Notes: a model not told the origin generated them from the sequence alone. 64,000 nt of DNA from Capsicum annuum (GCF_002878395.1 NC_061119.1:20201830-20265829); one strand, 5' to 3'; numbered from the stretch's first letter, positions 1 to 11,299 are shown. Numbers and translations: made by a program.

Positions 1-1949
1 AACTGAGTCTCATCCACTTCATACCACCTTATCGGTGATATGCATCTTTTCCCATGCCAAGCTTCAAACAGAGCCATCATAATACTGGCATAGTAGTTAT
101 TACTATAAGCAAACTCTATCAATGGTAAGTGAAATACCCAACTACCTTTGAAGTCAATCACACAAGCTCTCAACATATTTTCAAGGGTATGAATAGTATG
201 TTTAGCTTACCCATTCATCTGAGGGTGGAAAGCAGTACTCAGGTTCACTTGGGTACCTAAACCCTTCTAATAAGATCTCCAATACTTCGAAGCATAAGTG
301 CGCACCCAATTCCCACTGGGGATGCATCAAAATACATAACAAAACCCTCTGTACCTTTTGGAAGAATCAGAAAAGGTGCAGTGGTCCACTTGTCTTTCAA
401 TTTCGTAAAACTATTTGCACAAAGTCAGACAATACAAACTTCATTTTTTTCTGCATCAACTTAGTGAGTGGTCCAGCTATGGATGAGAAACTCTCTATGA
501 ACCTTCTATAATACCCCACCAAACCCAACAAGCTCTGAATATTGGTTGGAGTCGTGGGTCTGGGCTATTTTCTCACTGCCTTAGCCTTTTGGGGATCAAC
601 CATAATCCCGTCAATAGACACAATATGCCTCAAGAAATTAATATCATTAAGCCAAAATTCACACTTGGAAAACTTTGAATACAATCTATGATCTTTGAGA
701 GTCTGACAGATGATTCGGAGGTGATTGGCATGATCCTCCTCACTCTTATAATAAATCAAGATATCATCAATAAAAACTATGACAGACAAATCTAGAAACT
801 GACGGAACACCCTGTTCATAAGATCCATGAAGTCTGCAGGGGCGTTATTCAACACGAATGACATAACTAAGGATTCAGACCATATTTGGTTTGGAAAGTT
901 ATTCTGGGAATTTCTGACTCTCTAAATTTCAACTGATGGTATCCAGAACAAAGGTCTATCTTTGAAAAACATCAAACACCTTAAAGCTGGTCAAAAAGAT
1001 CATCAATTCTAGGAAGAGGATATTTATTTTTAATAATGACCTTATTCAACTGGTGATAATCTATACACATATGAAGGGAACCATCTTTCTTTTGCATGAA
1101 TATTACAGGTGCACCCAAGGGAGAAACACTAGGATGGATAAAACCTTTGTCTAAAAGATCTACTAGCTATTCTTTCAACTCTTTCTGTTCTGCAATAGCC
1201 ATTCTTTATAGATGAATAGAGATGGGACGTGTATCAGGGAACAAATCAATACCAAATCTATCTCCCTATTAGCTTGTATGACTGGGAGATCATCAGGAAA
1301 AATTTTTGGGAACTCATTCACCATAGGGATAGACTGAAGAGAAAGGCTTTCAGGATTCGAATCTTTAACCTGAATAAGATGATACAAGCAACCCTTAGAA
1401 ATGAGTTTACGGGCTCTGAGGTAAGATATAAGGTGCCATCTAGGTGCTAAGGAATGTCCCTCCCTTTCAATTACTGGTTCATTCAGGAAGAAAAAAGTAA
1501 TCTTTTGGGTTCTACAATCTAACATGGCATAACAAGAATAGATTCAGTCCATCCCTAGGATAACATCTAAATTAACTATGTCTAAGTCTACGTGGTCTAC
1601 TATGGTATCACACTAATAAAAAGTCACCACAAAATGTCTATACACCCTCCTAGCCACAATAGAATTTCCAATCGGAGTAGAAATAGAAAAAGATTCGGCA
1701 ATTAAATCAGGCTCGAACACAATACTAACAGCCACATAAGGTGTCACGTAAGATAGGGCAGACTCGAGATCAAGTGACATATATACATCATGAGAAAATA
1801 TTTGCAAATTACCAGTAATTACATTTAGTAAGGCCTCTACCTCCTGGCGATTGGTCAAGGCATACAACCAATTGCGTCCGCTTTCGGCTACTGAAGATGC
1901 ACCGTTCATAAGTAACGATGGTGTAGAAAAATTATCCTGTGACTTGGCA
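1..1949 (-). pseudogene. Pol of family A gypsy element, with internal deletion
   Basis: Pol normally supplies protease, reverse transcriptase, RNase H and integrase. The protease region (1613-1949) reads LDLESALSYVTP, so the Asp-Ser/Pro-Gly active-site triad is altered. The linker to RT is at 1175-1525. RT is readable at 565-1170 and keeps the FIDDILIY catalytic motif at about 771-800. After the start of RNase H (about 300-560, GLVGYYRRFIESFSSIAGPL) the reading jumps near position 285-300 straight to the second half of integrase (STAFHPQMNG, then LRACVIDFKGSWVFHLPL), so most of RNase H and the integrase N-terminus are missing. The integrase Glu expected after the NG motif is not present. Non-functional. 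Confidence 0.8.
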
Positions 1950-3171
1950 CCACCAATATTAAACTTTGCTACCGAACAGTCTCTTTGGATATGACCTCGT
2001 TGGCCACACAAATAACATATCATAGTGCCAAACTGACATCTCCTTGGATGATTCCTCCCATATCTCTCACAGTGTGGGTATGTCCGTGAGGTCTGAGCTA
2101 CACTTCCTTGTGACTACGACTAATGCATTCTCGGCCCTTGCCTAGACTGAAAATCCAGGGGGCACTTTCCATCTGGGTGTCTGGACATTGGAGCACTGGC
2201 TGCAGACTGTGAACTACCCTAAAACTTCTTTTTCTACCATTTGTTACCCCAATTCCCACTCTGCTACTGACTTTAGCTCTGGTCTGTTATCTTGGCTCTC
2301 TCTGCCCTCCTGTCCTTCTCTCTAGATTCAGTGATTTTCTTTTTCTTTTCCTCAATTTATTGTATCTGGACTGATATTCTGTCAAAATCCATGTCCCGGT
2401 TCAACATTGCTCCCTAACATTCATGCACTAAGTCATTAAAAAGGCCGGATGCAAATTTCCCTATTTGGGTTCTCATATTACTAGTCATCTCTGGAGCATA
2501 ACGGGATAGTTGATTTAACCTCAAAGTGTACTCCTAGACACTCACCTTTCCGTGCTTTAGATTCATAAACTCTTCTACTTTAGCCTCCCTCAGCTCGAGA
2601 AGAAAGAACTTATCAAGGAAGGCTTCTATAAAATTATCCCAAACTGTGGGCTCAATACTCTCACCCTTTAAATCTTCCCACTCATTATACCGTTGGTTTG
2701 ATACATCATTAAGATGGTAAGCTGATAACTTAACCCCGTCTACCTTATCTACATGCATCACCTTAAAGATCTTCTTTATTTCATCCACGAACTCCTATGG
2801 ATCCTCTTCTACCTTGGTCGAACAAACTTGGGCGGGTTCATTCTCATAATCTAGCCCACTCTTGTAGCCTCAAACGTAATAGATGCAGAGCCAATATCTA
2901 GGAACAGTTGATTCTGTGTGTCTACCAGCTGTGCAAGGATGTAAGCAAACTGCCTAAATTCTGTATTAGATATCTCTCTCTTGCGAGGCTGAGTATGATT
3001 AGTCCCCATTTGGGGAGCTCTAGGTGCCCTAGGTACGCTTGTCTGAATAAGTGGGACACCTATAGTATCATCAATCACTGGAGTACGAGCTCTATTATGG
3101 GTCCACATCCCATGAGTGTGACGAACCTCTTCTGTCTGTGCATTTTGATTGATATTATGATGGGGAGGCAT
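1950..3171 (-). pseudogene. Gag of family A gypsy element, decayed
   Basis: Gag would form the virus-like particle and bind the element RNA. The likely start is the ATG at 3171 (MPPHHNINQN), chosen because a sister element also begins its gag with MPPK about 230 bases from the LTR. A retrotransposon-gag core is readable at 2534-2788 (VWDNFIEAFLDKFF, then LRE and a MNLKHG-like stretch), continuing in broken frames to about 2370. A CCHC knuckle, CYLCGQRGHIQRDC, lies at about 1976-2017 and keeps all its metal ligands. Stops and frameshifts separate these pieces, so no full-length Gag can be made. Confidence 0.8.
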
Positions 3172-3364
3172 GATTATTTTTCTAAAACACAATAGACCAT
3201 TGATTAGGGGACAATTCAAGCTCTGAAGCACGAACTAAACCACAAAGAAGAGAAACATTCCTAAACTTATAGTAGCTTAATTCTTTTAAGTATGGCGCAC
3301 TACACACCCAAAAATAAGATTCTAACCGACACAATTTCGCAGACACCCTGGGACCGTGAATTTT

Positions 3365-3377
3365 GCTTTGATACCAA
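3365..3377 (-). other. Primer-binding site, initiator tRNA-Met type
   Basis: Read on the minus strand this is TTGGTATCAAAGC, three bases (AAC) after the LTR end. It matches the plant gypsy PBS pattern TGGTATCAGAGC with one change. The same AAC spacer follows the 5' LTR in the other gypsy-type elements of the window (15806, 25199, 43109). Confidence 0.85.
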
Positions 3378-3380
3378 GTT

Positions 3381-5691
3381 TGTCACGACCTGAACTAAGG
3401 CCTAACCGTGACAGACATCCCAAACCATGAAGGCCCGGAAATCCTACTCTATCAGATCTAGTAATTATGCACAATATTCATATAATAAAAGAAAATACAG
3501 AATTATAACCTAATAGGAAAATATGGTCATACTCTGGATTCAGTTTAACCATACGGAATGAAATCCAAAATCAACTAAACAACTTCTGGAATAGTCTGAA
3601 AAATCTCTACTACATGATGTAAAGATAATTATCTGAAAAAAGGGGACAAGGCCCCCAGTAGACAAAAAAAAGAATAACATAATATGGAATAACAGGCCTT
3701 CTAGAACAAAGAAGACTTACCACTACACAAATCGCTTTTCCCTGAATACTCTACTGATTAGCTGGCCCCTAGACTGAGCCTCTGAACCTAGAAGGTAGAG
3801 GGTCAATACAATTGTATTAGTACGTAGAGAAAATCCAAAATAATAATTTATATTCAACAACTATGAGAGGAATTTACACATTTCATAAACATGTCATATA
3901 GTAAGAAATCTCATGGGCATTTCTAAAAGACTATGTAAAATCATCTGAACTCTGTGCCACTCTATGTTTTAGTTCTGCGCTAGGTGGTATACACTACAAC
4001 TCTTAAATTCCATAGGCTATATGGAATGCGCCATTAACTCAGCAGCCAAGCACCCAACCCAAGTATTCCACAAGGGTCAGAGTCTCTGACTTTGCTACGC
4101 AACACGACCTTCGCCAGCGTAATTTAATATACCCGGATTGGAAAATCATGGTTTTTGGCTAAGAGTTACTTGAACTCAAGTTTTCTTGGGGTAACCACGT
4201 AAACTCTTTAGTCCATTTTTAATCCTTTAAAACATGCATTCTCTGAAGACATATTCTGAAAATATACTCTGTGATGGCATACATATTTATGGTATCATCA
4301 TACCATTGACTTGCAAGTCACATCTCTGAGCCATTATTAGCATATTACAATCTCTGTTTCCTAAAGATAAATTCAGGACCACCATATCAATAAATCATTT
4401 CAAAGAACTCTTTCTATAAAACTCATGTAAACACATGTTTGCAACTATATTTGTCAAACTTTCAATGATTCAAGGTGGCCATGACAAAACTCTTAATCTC
4501 ATGAAAATCTTTCTCTGTAAAGATAATATATTTAGATCAATAAACTCCATCTCTTAAATCTCTAAATCATGTTCAAAATACTAGGGTATTTGAGTAACTA
4601 TTTTCAGTCTATAAATCATGCATTTCAATTAATCACCTTAAGATCATAAATATAAGGTTATCACAAGAGAGAGATTTTCATTATTTGTGCTCTCAAACAA
4701 ATCTTCAATTTCAAGTTTCATATATATATGTGTAAATCAATTTAAGGGGATAAGTCCTAAAGGACAAAACAACACCATCATTAAACATGCATAAAGCTCA
4801 ATAAAATCATGGATTTCAAAACCCCTTTAACAAATTCATGTTTGATGATCTTTAAATCATAATTAAGTGGTTTCAACAAGTCCATGTAGTTTTAGGATAT
4901 ACCCCACATACCTCGAATTATGAACTTTGATTAATAAGATAGATTGAGACTCTTTCTCGTACTTTTGGATGAGGGTTCTTGAAGCCTTTGACTTAAAAAC
5001 CTAGAATCTCAACTCAATTTGTGAAAGTTACAGTGGATTCTTGAGATTCTTAGAAAATGTTTTGGGATGCATAGGGTTTTTTGCTTTGTAGAGAAAGATG
5101 ATTTGGGCAAAAAGTGCTTTGTTATGCCATTGATTGTATGTTTGTAGATGGATTGCTGGTAGGGAAATTACCTAAAATATCCCCTTTTTAACCCTTAATG
5201 TAACTAGAAAAAATATAATAGGGAGCATGATTTTATGTGGCACTGTGTCGTGCCACATTAACAGTGGCTCACTAGAAATTGATGAATGAGTTTATTATGG
5301 TCATCGCAATACGAAGCCATCGCGTTGTCCCACTGGTTGGGACCTGGAACTTCAGTGCGATGCGCAAAAATTATGCTAGGCTACTGAAATTCGACAATTA
5401 TTTAATTGACCCCCTCCGCGATGCGCCAAGCACTAAAATGACAGTGTTTTACGACTAGGACTTAAATTAGCCATAATTTCTTGTCCGTGTATCGGATTTG
5501 AGACCGAAAAACTTATTAAATTTCCCATGTGATAAAAAATTGAAATTAGGAAAATTATATACATGGTTTAAAATTTACTCATTTTTGAAGTCAAAAAGAA
5601 ATGAGACTAAGTCTCTCAGACACTAAAAAAAATCTTTAACTCTAAGAGCATATTACCACGAGCTAATGAATGGACGATACAGGGTGTTACA
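3381..5691 (-). repeat. 5' LTR of family A gypsy element (2.3 kb)
   Basis: On the plus strand it runs from tgtcacgacc to ggtgttaca, so read in its own direction it starts TGTAACACCC and ends GGTCGTGACA, with the usual TG...CA ends. The primer-binding site follows three bases inside. The same family appears as the LTR pair 22872-25198 and 30285-32604 and as the partial LTR at 62652. This copy differs from the plus-strand pair in its central module (about 5280-5430), which carries repeated cgatgcg words instead of the gacgac/tcgtcaaccctgg module. Confidence 0.88.
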
Positions 5692-5800
5692 ATAATACCA
5701 TTAGAGAACTTTTCTCTGGTGGAATTATCACTGTTGACTATGTAAAGTCAAAGAATAATGTATTGGATCTACTTACAAAAGGCCTGTCTTGAGAGGGAGT
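5692..5800 (+). pseudogene. Copia RNase H C-terminal fragment
   Basis: It encodes the last 30-odd residues of the copia pol polyprotein: the NTIREL helix, GGIITVDYVKSKNN and the terminal LLTKGL motif typical of copia RNase H ends, followed by a stop. The catalytic residues lie upstream and were separated by the gypsy insertion. The remaining bases to about 5870 match the post-pol region of the copia element at 21440-21510. Confidence 0.8.
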
Positions 5801-6537
5801 TGAGAAGACATCCAAGGAAATGGGTTTACGGACTAGGACAAGCTAGCATGGCGGTAATTCTACCTAGTAGACTGGAGATTCCAATAGCTAGGTTCAAGAA
5901 GAACAAAGAAAGTTATTGACAAGTTCAACATTGTCAATATACCCAACCCATTCTCATGATATAGATAATGCTTAGTAAACAAGGATAAGACGTATGGTGT
6001 GAAGTATTTAATTATTATGTAAATTTGGCAGATTTGATCAAATAGTTTAATCTATAGGATTGAACGTTTAGAAATCACCTATGTGAGGACAAAGTGGAAT
6101 CCCCTTCAAGGAGAATATTAGTAAAGGCCTATTCTTTAAGCTGTCCGAGACCGAGACGTGTTCATGGCTTAAACGAACAAAACTATGAGAACCATAAATG
6201 GTAAATGCCTAGTTGTGTGACATGTCTTTTCTAGTTGTCTATTAAAGCTCGACGACTCAAAGATGTCGAATCTACCGATTGACCGAGTGCATCCGGTGCA
6301 TGTTCACAACGGATAGTTCAAAGGGAAACCCACTTATCCAGATGCAATCATTTTTTACTTGATGATCACATACTTGTGTATAAATATTTCCAAAAAAGTA
6401 GCCATTCCCCATTCTAGTAGGGGATTGTTGGGTTAAAGATTAAAGTGTGAATAGAAAATGGAGGGAACCAAGTAGAGGGAATAAATTGAGAAAACACTCA
6501 AAAATGAAAAGTGTACTAAAAAGTGAAAAGCTTACTA

Positions 6538-6561
6538 ATTCTCCCACATTTGTGGGAGAAT
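6538..6561 (+). promoter_or_regulatory. Perfect 10-bp hairpin in copia U3
   Basis: ATTCTCCCAC (6538-6547) pairs with GTGGGAGAAT (6552-6561) around an ATTT loop. It lies upstream of the TATA box at 6741 and is absent from the other two copia LTRs of the window. Its function is unknown; a protein-binding or small-RNA role is speculation. Confidence 0.55.
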
Positions 6562-6740
6562 GAAATTTTAAGTGTTTATATTAAGAAACACTTACCCCGC
6601 ATAATAAGTGAGGCAAGAACCACAAGGTACCTCGCGCCGTCGTCGATCTCTCGCTCGGCTCAGCTTGGTTCGGCTACAGATTTGGATTAGTCAAATGATC
6701 GATCAATGAGATCTATATTATCGGAATGGGCACCTAATGT

Positions 6741-6750
6741 CTATATAAAC
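6741..6750 (+). promoter_or_regulatory. TATA box of copia LTR
   Basis: ctatataaac, followed by a pyrimidine-rich stretch and conserved in position in the two other copia LTRs (8339 and 22267). This is the expected place for the LTR promoter core. Confidence 0.6.
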
Positions 6751-7156
6751 CTGTATTTTTCCATAGGTTTAGACACAAAAAATTTCTGATTTTCCAAATA
6801 CTTCTTGTCTTCAAAATACTCTTTGTCATTTTCTAATCATTGAGTGATTTTGAAGTGAATACAATCGTTTTTGGTACCACTACAGTTGGATGGTTAGGCC
6901 ATTTTATCCTAGGAGAAAAATTCTGCAACCTCGGGTACTTGAGGGGAATTATTTCCTTAAGGACACCCCATGAATTCGGAGGACTTGACATTTTTCTATT
7001 TCATCTAATTTTCATAAAAAACACACTTCTTTGAAAGGTAATTTTTGATCTTGTGTTGAAGGTGTTGCATAATTTCATAAGTGTTCCTGTTTTATACTTG
7101 AACATGTGTTGAAGTTGTTGTACCGAAATTCATATTTTGTGTACACAAATACAACA

Positions 7157-8132
7157 GTTGATGCTATTTAAGGCTTTGTCGTAGCACCATCTTCTAAATA
7201 ACAATGAAATTTATTATAAAAAAAAAAAAAGGAAAAAGACAGATATTTGAAGATAAAAGAAGCTTTGATGAAGAGGGAGAATGCTCAGAAAGATAACCCG
7301 AACAAAGACATAAGATGTATCCGCTGATCTTTTTGTAGTTGGTAACTTCTGAAGTTATATTTTCACTTTTTTTTAATTTTTTCAGCATTAAAATTTCCAA
7401 TTAACTTTTAATTTTTTCAGTAATAATTAATAATTAACCTAACTAAATATTTGACCTAATATGCCAAATGGCTAATTTATAGGATGCCACTTGGATTTTT
7501 AAGGAGTCTATATCGTCTCTTATTAATAATATATAGATATAGATATAGATGATCCCTATCATCTTCATCCCTCCTCCCAAGGGCACATAACAGAAGCACG
7601 TCCACTACTAACTACAATAAAAGGAGAAATAACTAATGCCTCATTTCTTTAAAAATATGGTTATACAGAAAAAGGACGCCCTACCCAAAATATTAAGTTT
7701 TCTTTCTTTCACAATACAGTCCAATCCCAACACGAGGAATCATTGCTTTCTAAAGAATATATTTGGCATAATTGCAAAATATTGATTGAAGAATTTGATC
7801 ACATGCTTCAAAAAAATCACAAGAATAGACATTAGGAAAATTCAGTACACACACTTTCTCCTCCTTTCCCTTGTAAGACCAATGTAGCCCTCTCTTTCCA
7901 ATGTAATCATAAGCAATATAAACAAAATCATACAATTAAGTAATGACGTCAAAGAAGAAATTAACTTAGAACAATAGGCAGAATCAAGATTGCTCGTCAT
8001 CAAATAATATTTCTATTTTAGAAACATCATCACGAAAAAGAAAGACCTTGGACATGTCAATTAGAAGAACCACAAGCACCAATAGAAGTACCTGCTGTTT
8101 TTCTATAACAAAGTTTCTTCTAATGATGGACA
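7157..8132. other. Low-copy interval, possible host gene 3' part
   Basis: No transposon reading was recognised here. A short tatagatatagat microsatellite lies at about 7527-7550. On the minus strand two open stretches stand out: 7984-8193 and 7750-7935. The latter encodes 61 residues with aromatic- and Cys-containing phrases (YDFVYIAYDYIGKRGL, FFEACDQILQSIFC). They could be exon remnants of the interrupted host gene proposed at 8092-8132 and 22665-22684. No family was recognised. Confidence 0.35.
8092..8132 (-). pseudogene. Possible host exon, 3' half, split by copia insertion
   Basis: If the copia element and one copy of the ggaca duplication are removed, this piece joins 22670-22684 into a 56-base stretch. 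On the minus strand that stretch is bounded by a GCTCAG acceptor-like site and a CAGCAG|GTACTT donor-like site, and one frame reads DGVVMSIIRRNFVIEKQQ without a stop. No protein family was recognised. The splice signals and coding nature are inference. If they are right, the copia element landed inside a coding exon. An alternative is chance openness in intergenic DNA. Confidence 0.3.
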
Positions 8133-8741
8133 TGTTGGGTTCAATTGGAGTGAATGGAAACTGGAGGGACACAATCCTTCGACGAAAAGACACACTATTT
8201 TGAAAAAGGGGTGACTGTTTGGTTAGTTGTGACTATTCAGAAAAGACACGTTGTGTAGGAATGGACAGGCATGACTATTCAAAATTGATACACCTTTCCG
8301 ATGAAGCATTGCCTCCTTTCCAAATAGGCACTACAACGCTATATAAACCTGCATTTTTTCCACAGGTTTATTATGAAAACATTTCTGCATTGAAAATCAC
8401 TTTTCTAATTCTAAAAACTCTTTGTGATCATCCCCCATTGAGTGAGTTTGAAGAAAATCAGAAGGTTTGAGGTACCGTCATTCTGATTGTGAAACTATTT
8501 TATCCTGGGAGAAAAATTCCGCAACCTCGGGTACTTGAGGGGAATTATTTCCTTATGGACGCTCCATGAATTCAGAGGACTTGGCTTATTCTTCTTCATC
8601 CTTTTTCTTTAAAATAAAATAACACACTTCTTTGATAGTTCATATTGAACTTGTACTGAAGCTGTTGGAAAATTTCATTAGTGTTCTTGATTTATTCTTG
8701 AAGTTGTTTTGACATAATACAAATTGTGTACCAAAAATAAC
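8133..8741 (+). repeat. 5' LTR of copia element
   Basis: It starts TGTTGGGTTC and aligns along its length with 22067-22664. The inner end is uncertain because the last bases (gtgtaccaaaaataac) have diverged and no clear primer-binding site follows. The reading frame at 8219-8470 is inside the LTR and is not counted as a gene. Confidence 0.85.
8339..8348 (+). promoter_or_regulatory. TATA box of copia 5' LTR
   Basis: The sequence ctatataaac matches the copies at 6741 and 22267 in both word and LTR position. It would drive transcription of the element RNA. Confidence 0.6.
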
Positions 8742-9146
8742 TATCTTAGGGAAAGAATTTGAAAAAAAAATGTTTTTTGCTTGTTTGGTGAAATTTTCTT
8801 TTCACTAAATTTTTTTTTTCAAAATATGTATTCTTTGGTTTCTGAAGATCAAAGCTTTAAGATTTCTACTCCGTTTGAACTTAACAAGTGATTTGAAGAA
8901 ATAAAATCTCAATCATAAATTAAAGGTCATTCGGTTAATGATTGGAAGACATAAAAACTTCATCGTTAAACTAGAAACAAGTAGTATTTATAAGTTGCTA
9001 CAATATTGTAATAAGTATAATTTTACACTAACGTTAGGTATATTTTGTTGACAGAAAAATTACTACAAAAGGTCATGTTGATGGTATGAAAAATTGTGGA
9101 AGCAATTAATATTTCCACAACCAGTCGCACAAATGCGCCACCCACT
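8742..9146 (+). other. Untranslated leader of copia element
   Basis: About 400 bases lie between the 5' LTR and the gag ATG. A/T homopolymers occur at 8761-8820. No convincing tRNA-complementary PBS is visible, probably because of decay, and nothing else was recognised. Confidence 0.5.
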
Positions 9147-9870
9147 ATGGCACTAGCAGAAAAGCCCAGAAATTTTTCTGAAGTTGATTTCATGAGGTGG
9201 CAACAAAATATGTTCTTCTATTTAACAACTTTATGTCTTCAAAGGTTTATTTAAGAAGCTGCTCTAGAAGTGCTAGAAGGAACTTCAGACCAGGAGCAAT
9301 TTGGTGTAATAGAGGTGTAGAAACAATCTGATTTCTTATGTAAGAATTACATCCTAAGCAGCCTCCAAGATGACTTGTACAATGTCTATAGCATAATGAA
9401 GACATCTAAAGAATTGTATAATGCGCTAGAAAATAAATACAAGACTGAAGATGAGGGAACCAAGAAGTTATATGTTGCACGATTTCTAGTGTACAAAATG
9501 ATCGACAACAAGATTGTCAATTCTCAAGTACAGGACTTGTAAGTCATCATCCACGATCTCCTTGCAGGATGTATGAAAGTCAAAGACGTCATTGTGAGGT
9601 TGTACATTGGTGAAGACAATAAAGCCCCAGAGAGGAGGTCTAAAGGAAATTCTACATTGAATAGAGCTAACATTGTTGAAGATGACCCAATAACTCAAAG
9701 AAGCAGAAGAAAGCTGGACGATAATGCAATCAGCCTAGAAGAAATTAAAAAGAAAATACTTTAATTGTGAAAAGATTTACCACAAGTCTACAAATTGTCG
9801 TGCCCCAAAGAAAGAAAAAAATAAGGATCAAGCAAATATGGTTGAATCCAAAAACAAAATAGATCATCTA
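9147..9870 (+). pseudogene. Copia gag, decayed
   Basis: The start at 9147 gives MALAEKPRNFSEVDF followed by MRWQQNMFFYLTTL, the usual opening of copia gag. A stop follows at about 9250, and further stops lie at about 9318 and 9540. The UBN2-type core is readable at 9328-9540 (NYILSSLQDDLYNVY, LYNALENKYKTEDEG, ARFLVYKMIDNKIV) and continues from 9573. The zinc knuckle at about 9765-9806 reads FNCEKIYHKSTNC and has lost its first Cys. The protein would have formed the particle shell; no intact product is possible. Confidence 0.78.
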
Positions 9871-9889
9871 TCTGTCATTCTTTTGAAAT

Positions 9890-10320
9890 GGTAGATGGAT
9901 TCTAGTGCCACCTGCCACATTTATGAAAATAAAGAGTTTTTTGTTGCATTCTCTTTGGATCAAGGCGAAGAGAATATTTACATGTCAAACTCCAAAATAG
10001 CAAAAGTTGAAGGAACCAAAAAAGACTGCCTTAAAATGATATCAGACAATGTGTTGATTCTTAACAGTGTCCCTTATGAATCAGATTTAAGCAAGAATTT
10101 GATTTGTGTATCAATTCTTGTTAAAAACGGATACAAATGTGTATTTATTTTTAGAAAAATTTTACTTAGTAAAAGAGAAGTGTACATAGGAAAAGGCTAC
10201 CTCACTGAGGTACTATTTAAGATGAATGTAATGAATGTTGAAATCAATAAAAGTTCTACTTCTTCTTACTTGCTTAAGTCTAATAATTTGTGTCAAGAAC
10301 GATTTAGATATGTCAATTAA
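9890..10320 (+). pseudogene. Copia protease and integrase zinc region, decayed
   Basis: The protease active site is readable at about 9895-9915 as MDSSATCHI, in which the Gly of the Asp-Ser-Gly triad is replaced by Ser. The reading stays open to 10317. At the end, the phrase CQERFRYVN stands where the two His ligands of the integrase HHCC finger are expected, and both are missing. A stop at 10318 separates it from the rest of integrase. Confidence 0.72.
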
Positions 10321-10326
10321 AAAACT

Positions 10327-11110
10327 TTGCAAAAGCTAATTAATTTAGAAGTTTTGCCAAACTTTGAGTGTAATAAATCAAAATGTCAAACGTGTGTGAA
10401 CTCAAAGTATGCTAAGTATCTGTATAATTTTGTTAAAATGAATTTGAATCCCTTAGACTTAATCTATACTGTCATTTTTGATATGAAGTCAACACCATGT
10501 CGTGGTGGAAAAAAGTATTGTTTAACTTTTATTGATGATTGCACTAGGTACTATTATGTCTATTTGCTAAACAGTAAGGATGAAGCAATAGATACGTTTA
10601 AGAAATATAAAACAAAAGTTAAAAATCAGTTATACAAAAAGATTAAACCAATAATAAGCTATAGGGTTGGAGAATATGAATATTCCTTTACGAAAATATA
10701 TGTAGAGAATGAAGTTGTCCATCAACCTACGGCCTCATATTCACCTCAATCTAATGGAATTGTGGAAAGGAAAAATTGAACCTTAAAAGAAATAATGAAG
10801 GCCTTATTAATAAGTTCAGGTTTACCACAAAATTTGTGGGGGGAAGCTTTGCTTACAGCTAATCAAATACATAATAGAGTGCCCCACAGTAAGACCCTAT
10901 CAATTCCATATGAAAAAGGAAAGGAATGAAACCCAACTTGAAATATTTTAAAGTGTGTGGTTGTCTATAAAAAGTCCAAGTTCCTATGCCTAAAAGGGTA
11001 AACATGGGACCTAAGATGGTGGACTACGTGTTCATAGAATATGCTAAAAGTAGTAAAGCATATTGGTTTTTGGTGCATAAAACCAAACATTCAGATATCA
11101 ATGAAAATAC
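10327..11110 (+). pseudogene. Copia integrase, one catalytic Asp lost
   Basis: Integrase would insert the DNA copy into the genome. The Cys pair of the HHCC finger is present (CNKSKCQTC). In the DDE core the first Asp is seen in FDMKSTPCRGG. The second is lost: ISYRVGEYEYS stands where families show S-D-R-G-G-E, so Asp is replaced by Tyr. The Glu is kept in SPQSNGIVERKN (about 10742-10777). The core continues in broken frames (PQNLWGEALLTAN) to about 11110, where a GAG-poor linker begins. Stops at 10779 and beyond also disrupt it. Confidence 0.78.
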
Positions 11111-11299
11111 GATCATTTAATAAGAAAATATTAAATTCTTTGACCACATTTATCTGTATAAAATTAGACATGAACAGTCTAGTGGGGGGACTAAATGATC
11201 TCTAGATGAACCAAGTAAGGATGTATATAATGATGAGAATCCTAAACATAGTACACATCAAAGAATTCCAACATCATTTGGATCAAATCTTGTAACATT

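Larger units (their letters stand above)
1..5691 (-). mobile_element. Ty3/gypsy retrotransposon, family A, truncated by the window edge
   Basis: A minus-strand LTR retrotransposon in the order 5' LTR (3381-5691), PBS, gag, protease, RT, partial RNase H, partial integrase. The window starts inside integrase, so the 3' LTR and target duplication are not visible. It inserted into a plus-strand copia element whose RNase H reading resumes at 5692. The gag-pol order, the CCHC knuckle and the FIDD reverse-transcriptase motif place it in Ty3/gypsy. A chromovirus (Tekay/Del-like) assignment is inference from the long LTR and the initiator-Met PBS. Frameshifts and stops break every domain, so it cannot be autonomous. 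Confidence 0.88.
5692..7156 (+). mobile_element. 3' end of a Ty1/copia element, cut by the family A insertion
   Basis: The sequence after 5691 resumes in the copia RNase H reading frame (NTIRELFSGGII, then KSKNNVLDLLTKGL) and matches the same region at 21338-21440 in the second copia element. A 3' non-coding tract, a short purine-rich tract (about 6418-6425) and the 3' LTR follow. The 5' part lies beyond the gypsy insertion, outside the window. Confidence 0.85.
6426..7156 (+). repeat. 3' LTR of truncated copia element (731 bp)
   Basis: It starts TGTTGGGTTA and ends ACAACA, and it aligns with the copia LTRs at 8133 and 22067 over the TATA region, the 'caacctcgggtacttgagggg' stretch (read in part) and the terminus. 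It is about 130 bp longer than those LTRs because of an extra segment at about 6475-6670 that holds a perfect 10-bp hairpin and a GC-rich tract. A short reading frame at 6840-7034 lies wholly inside this LTR and is not taken as a gene. Confidence 0.85.

Noticed and set aside
6840..7034. Plus-strand 64-residue reading frame
   Set aside because: It is inside a copia LTR and is not conserved as a frame in the other two LTR copies.
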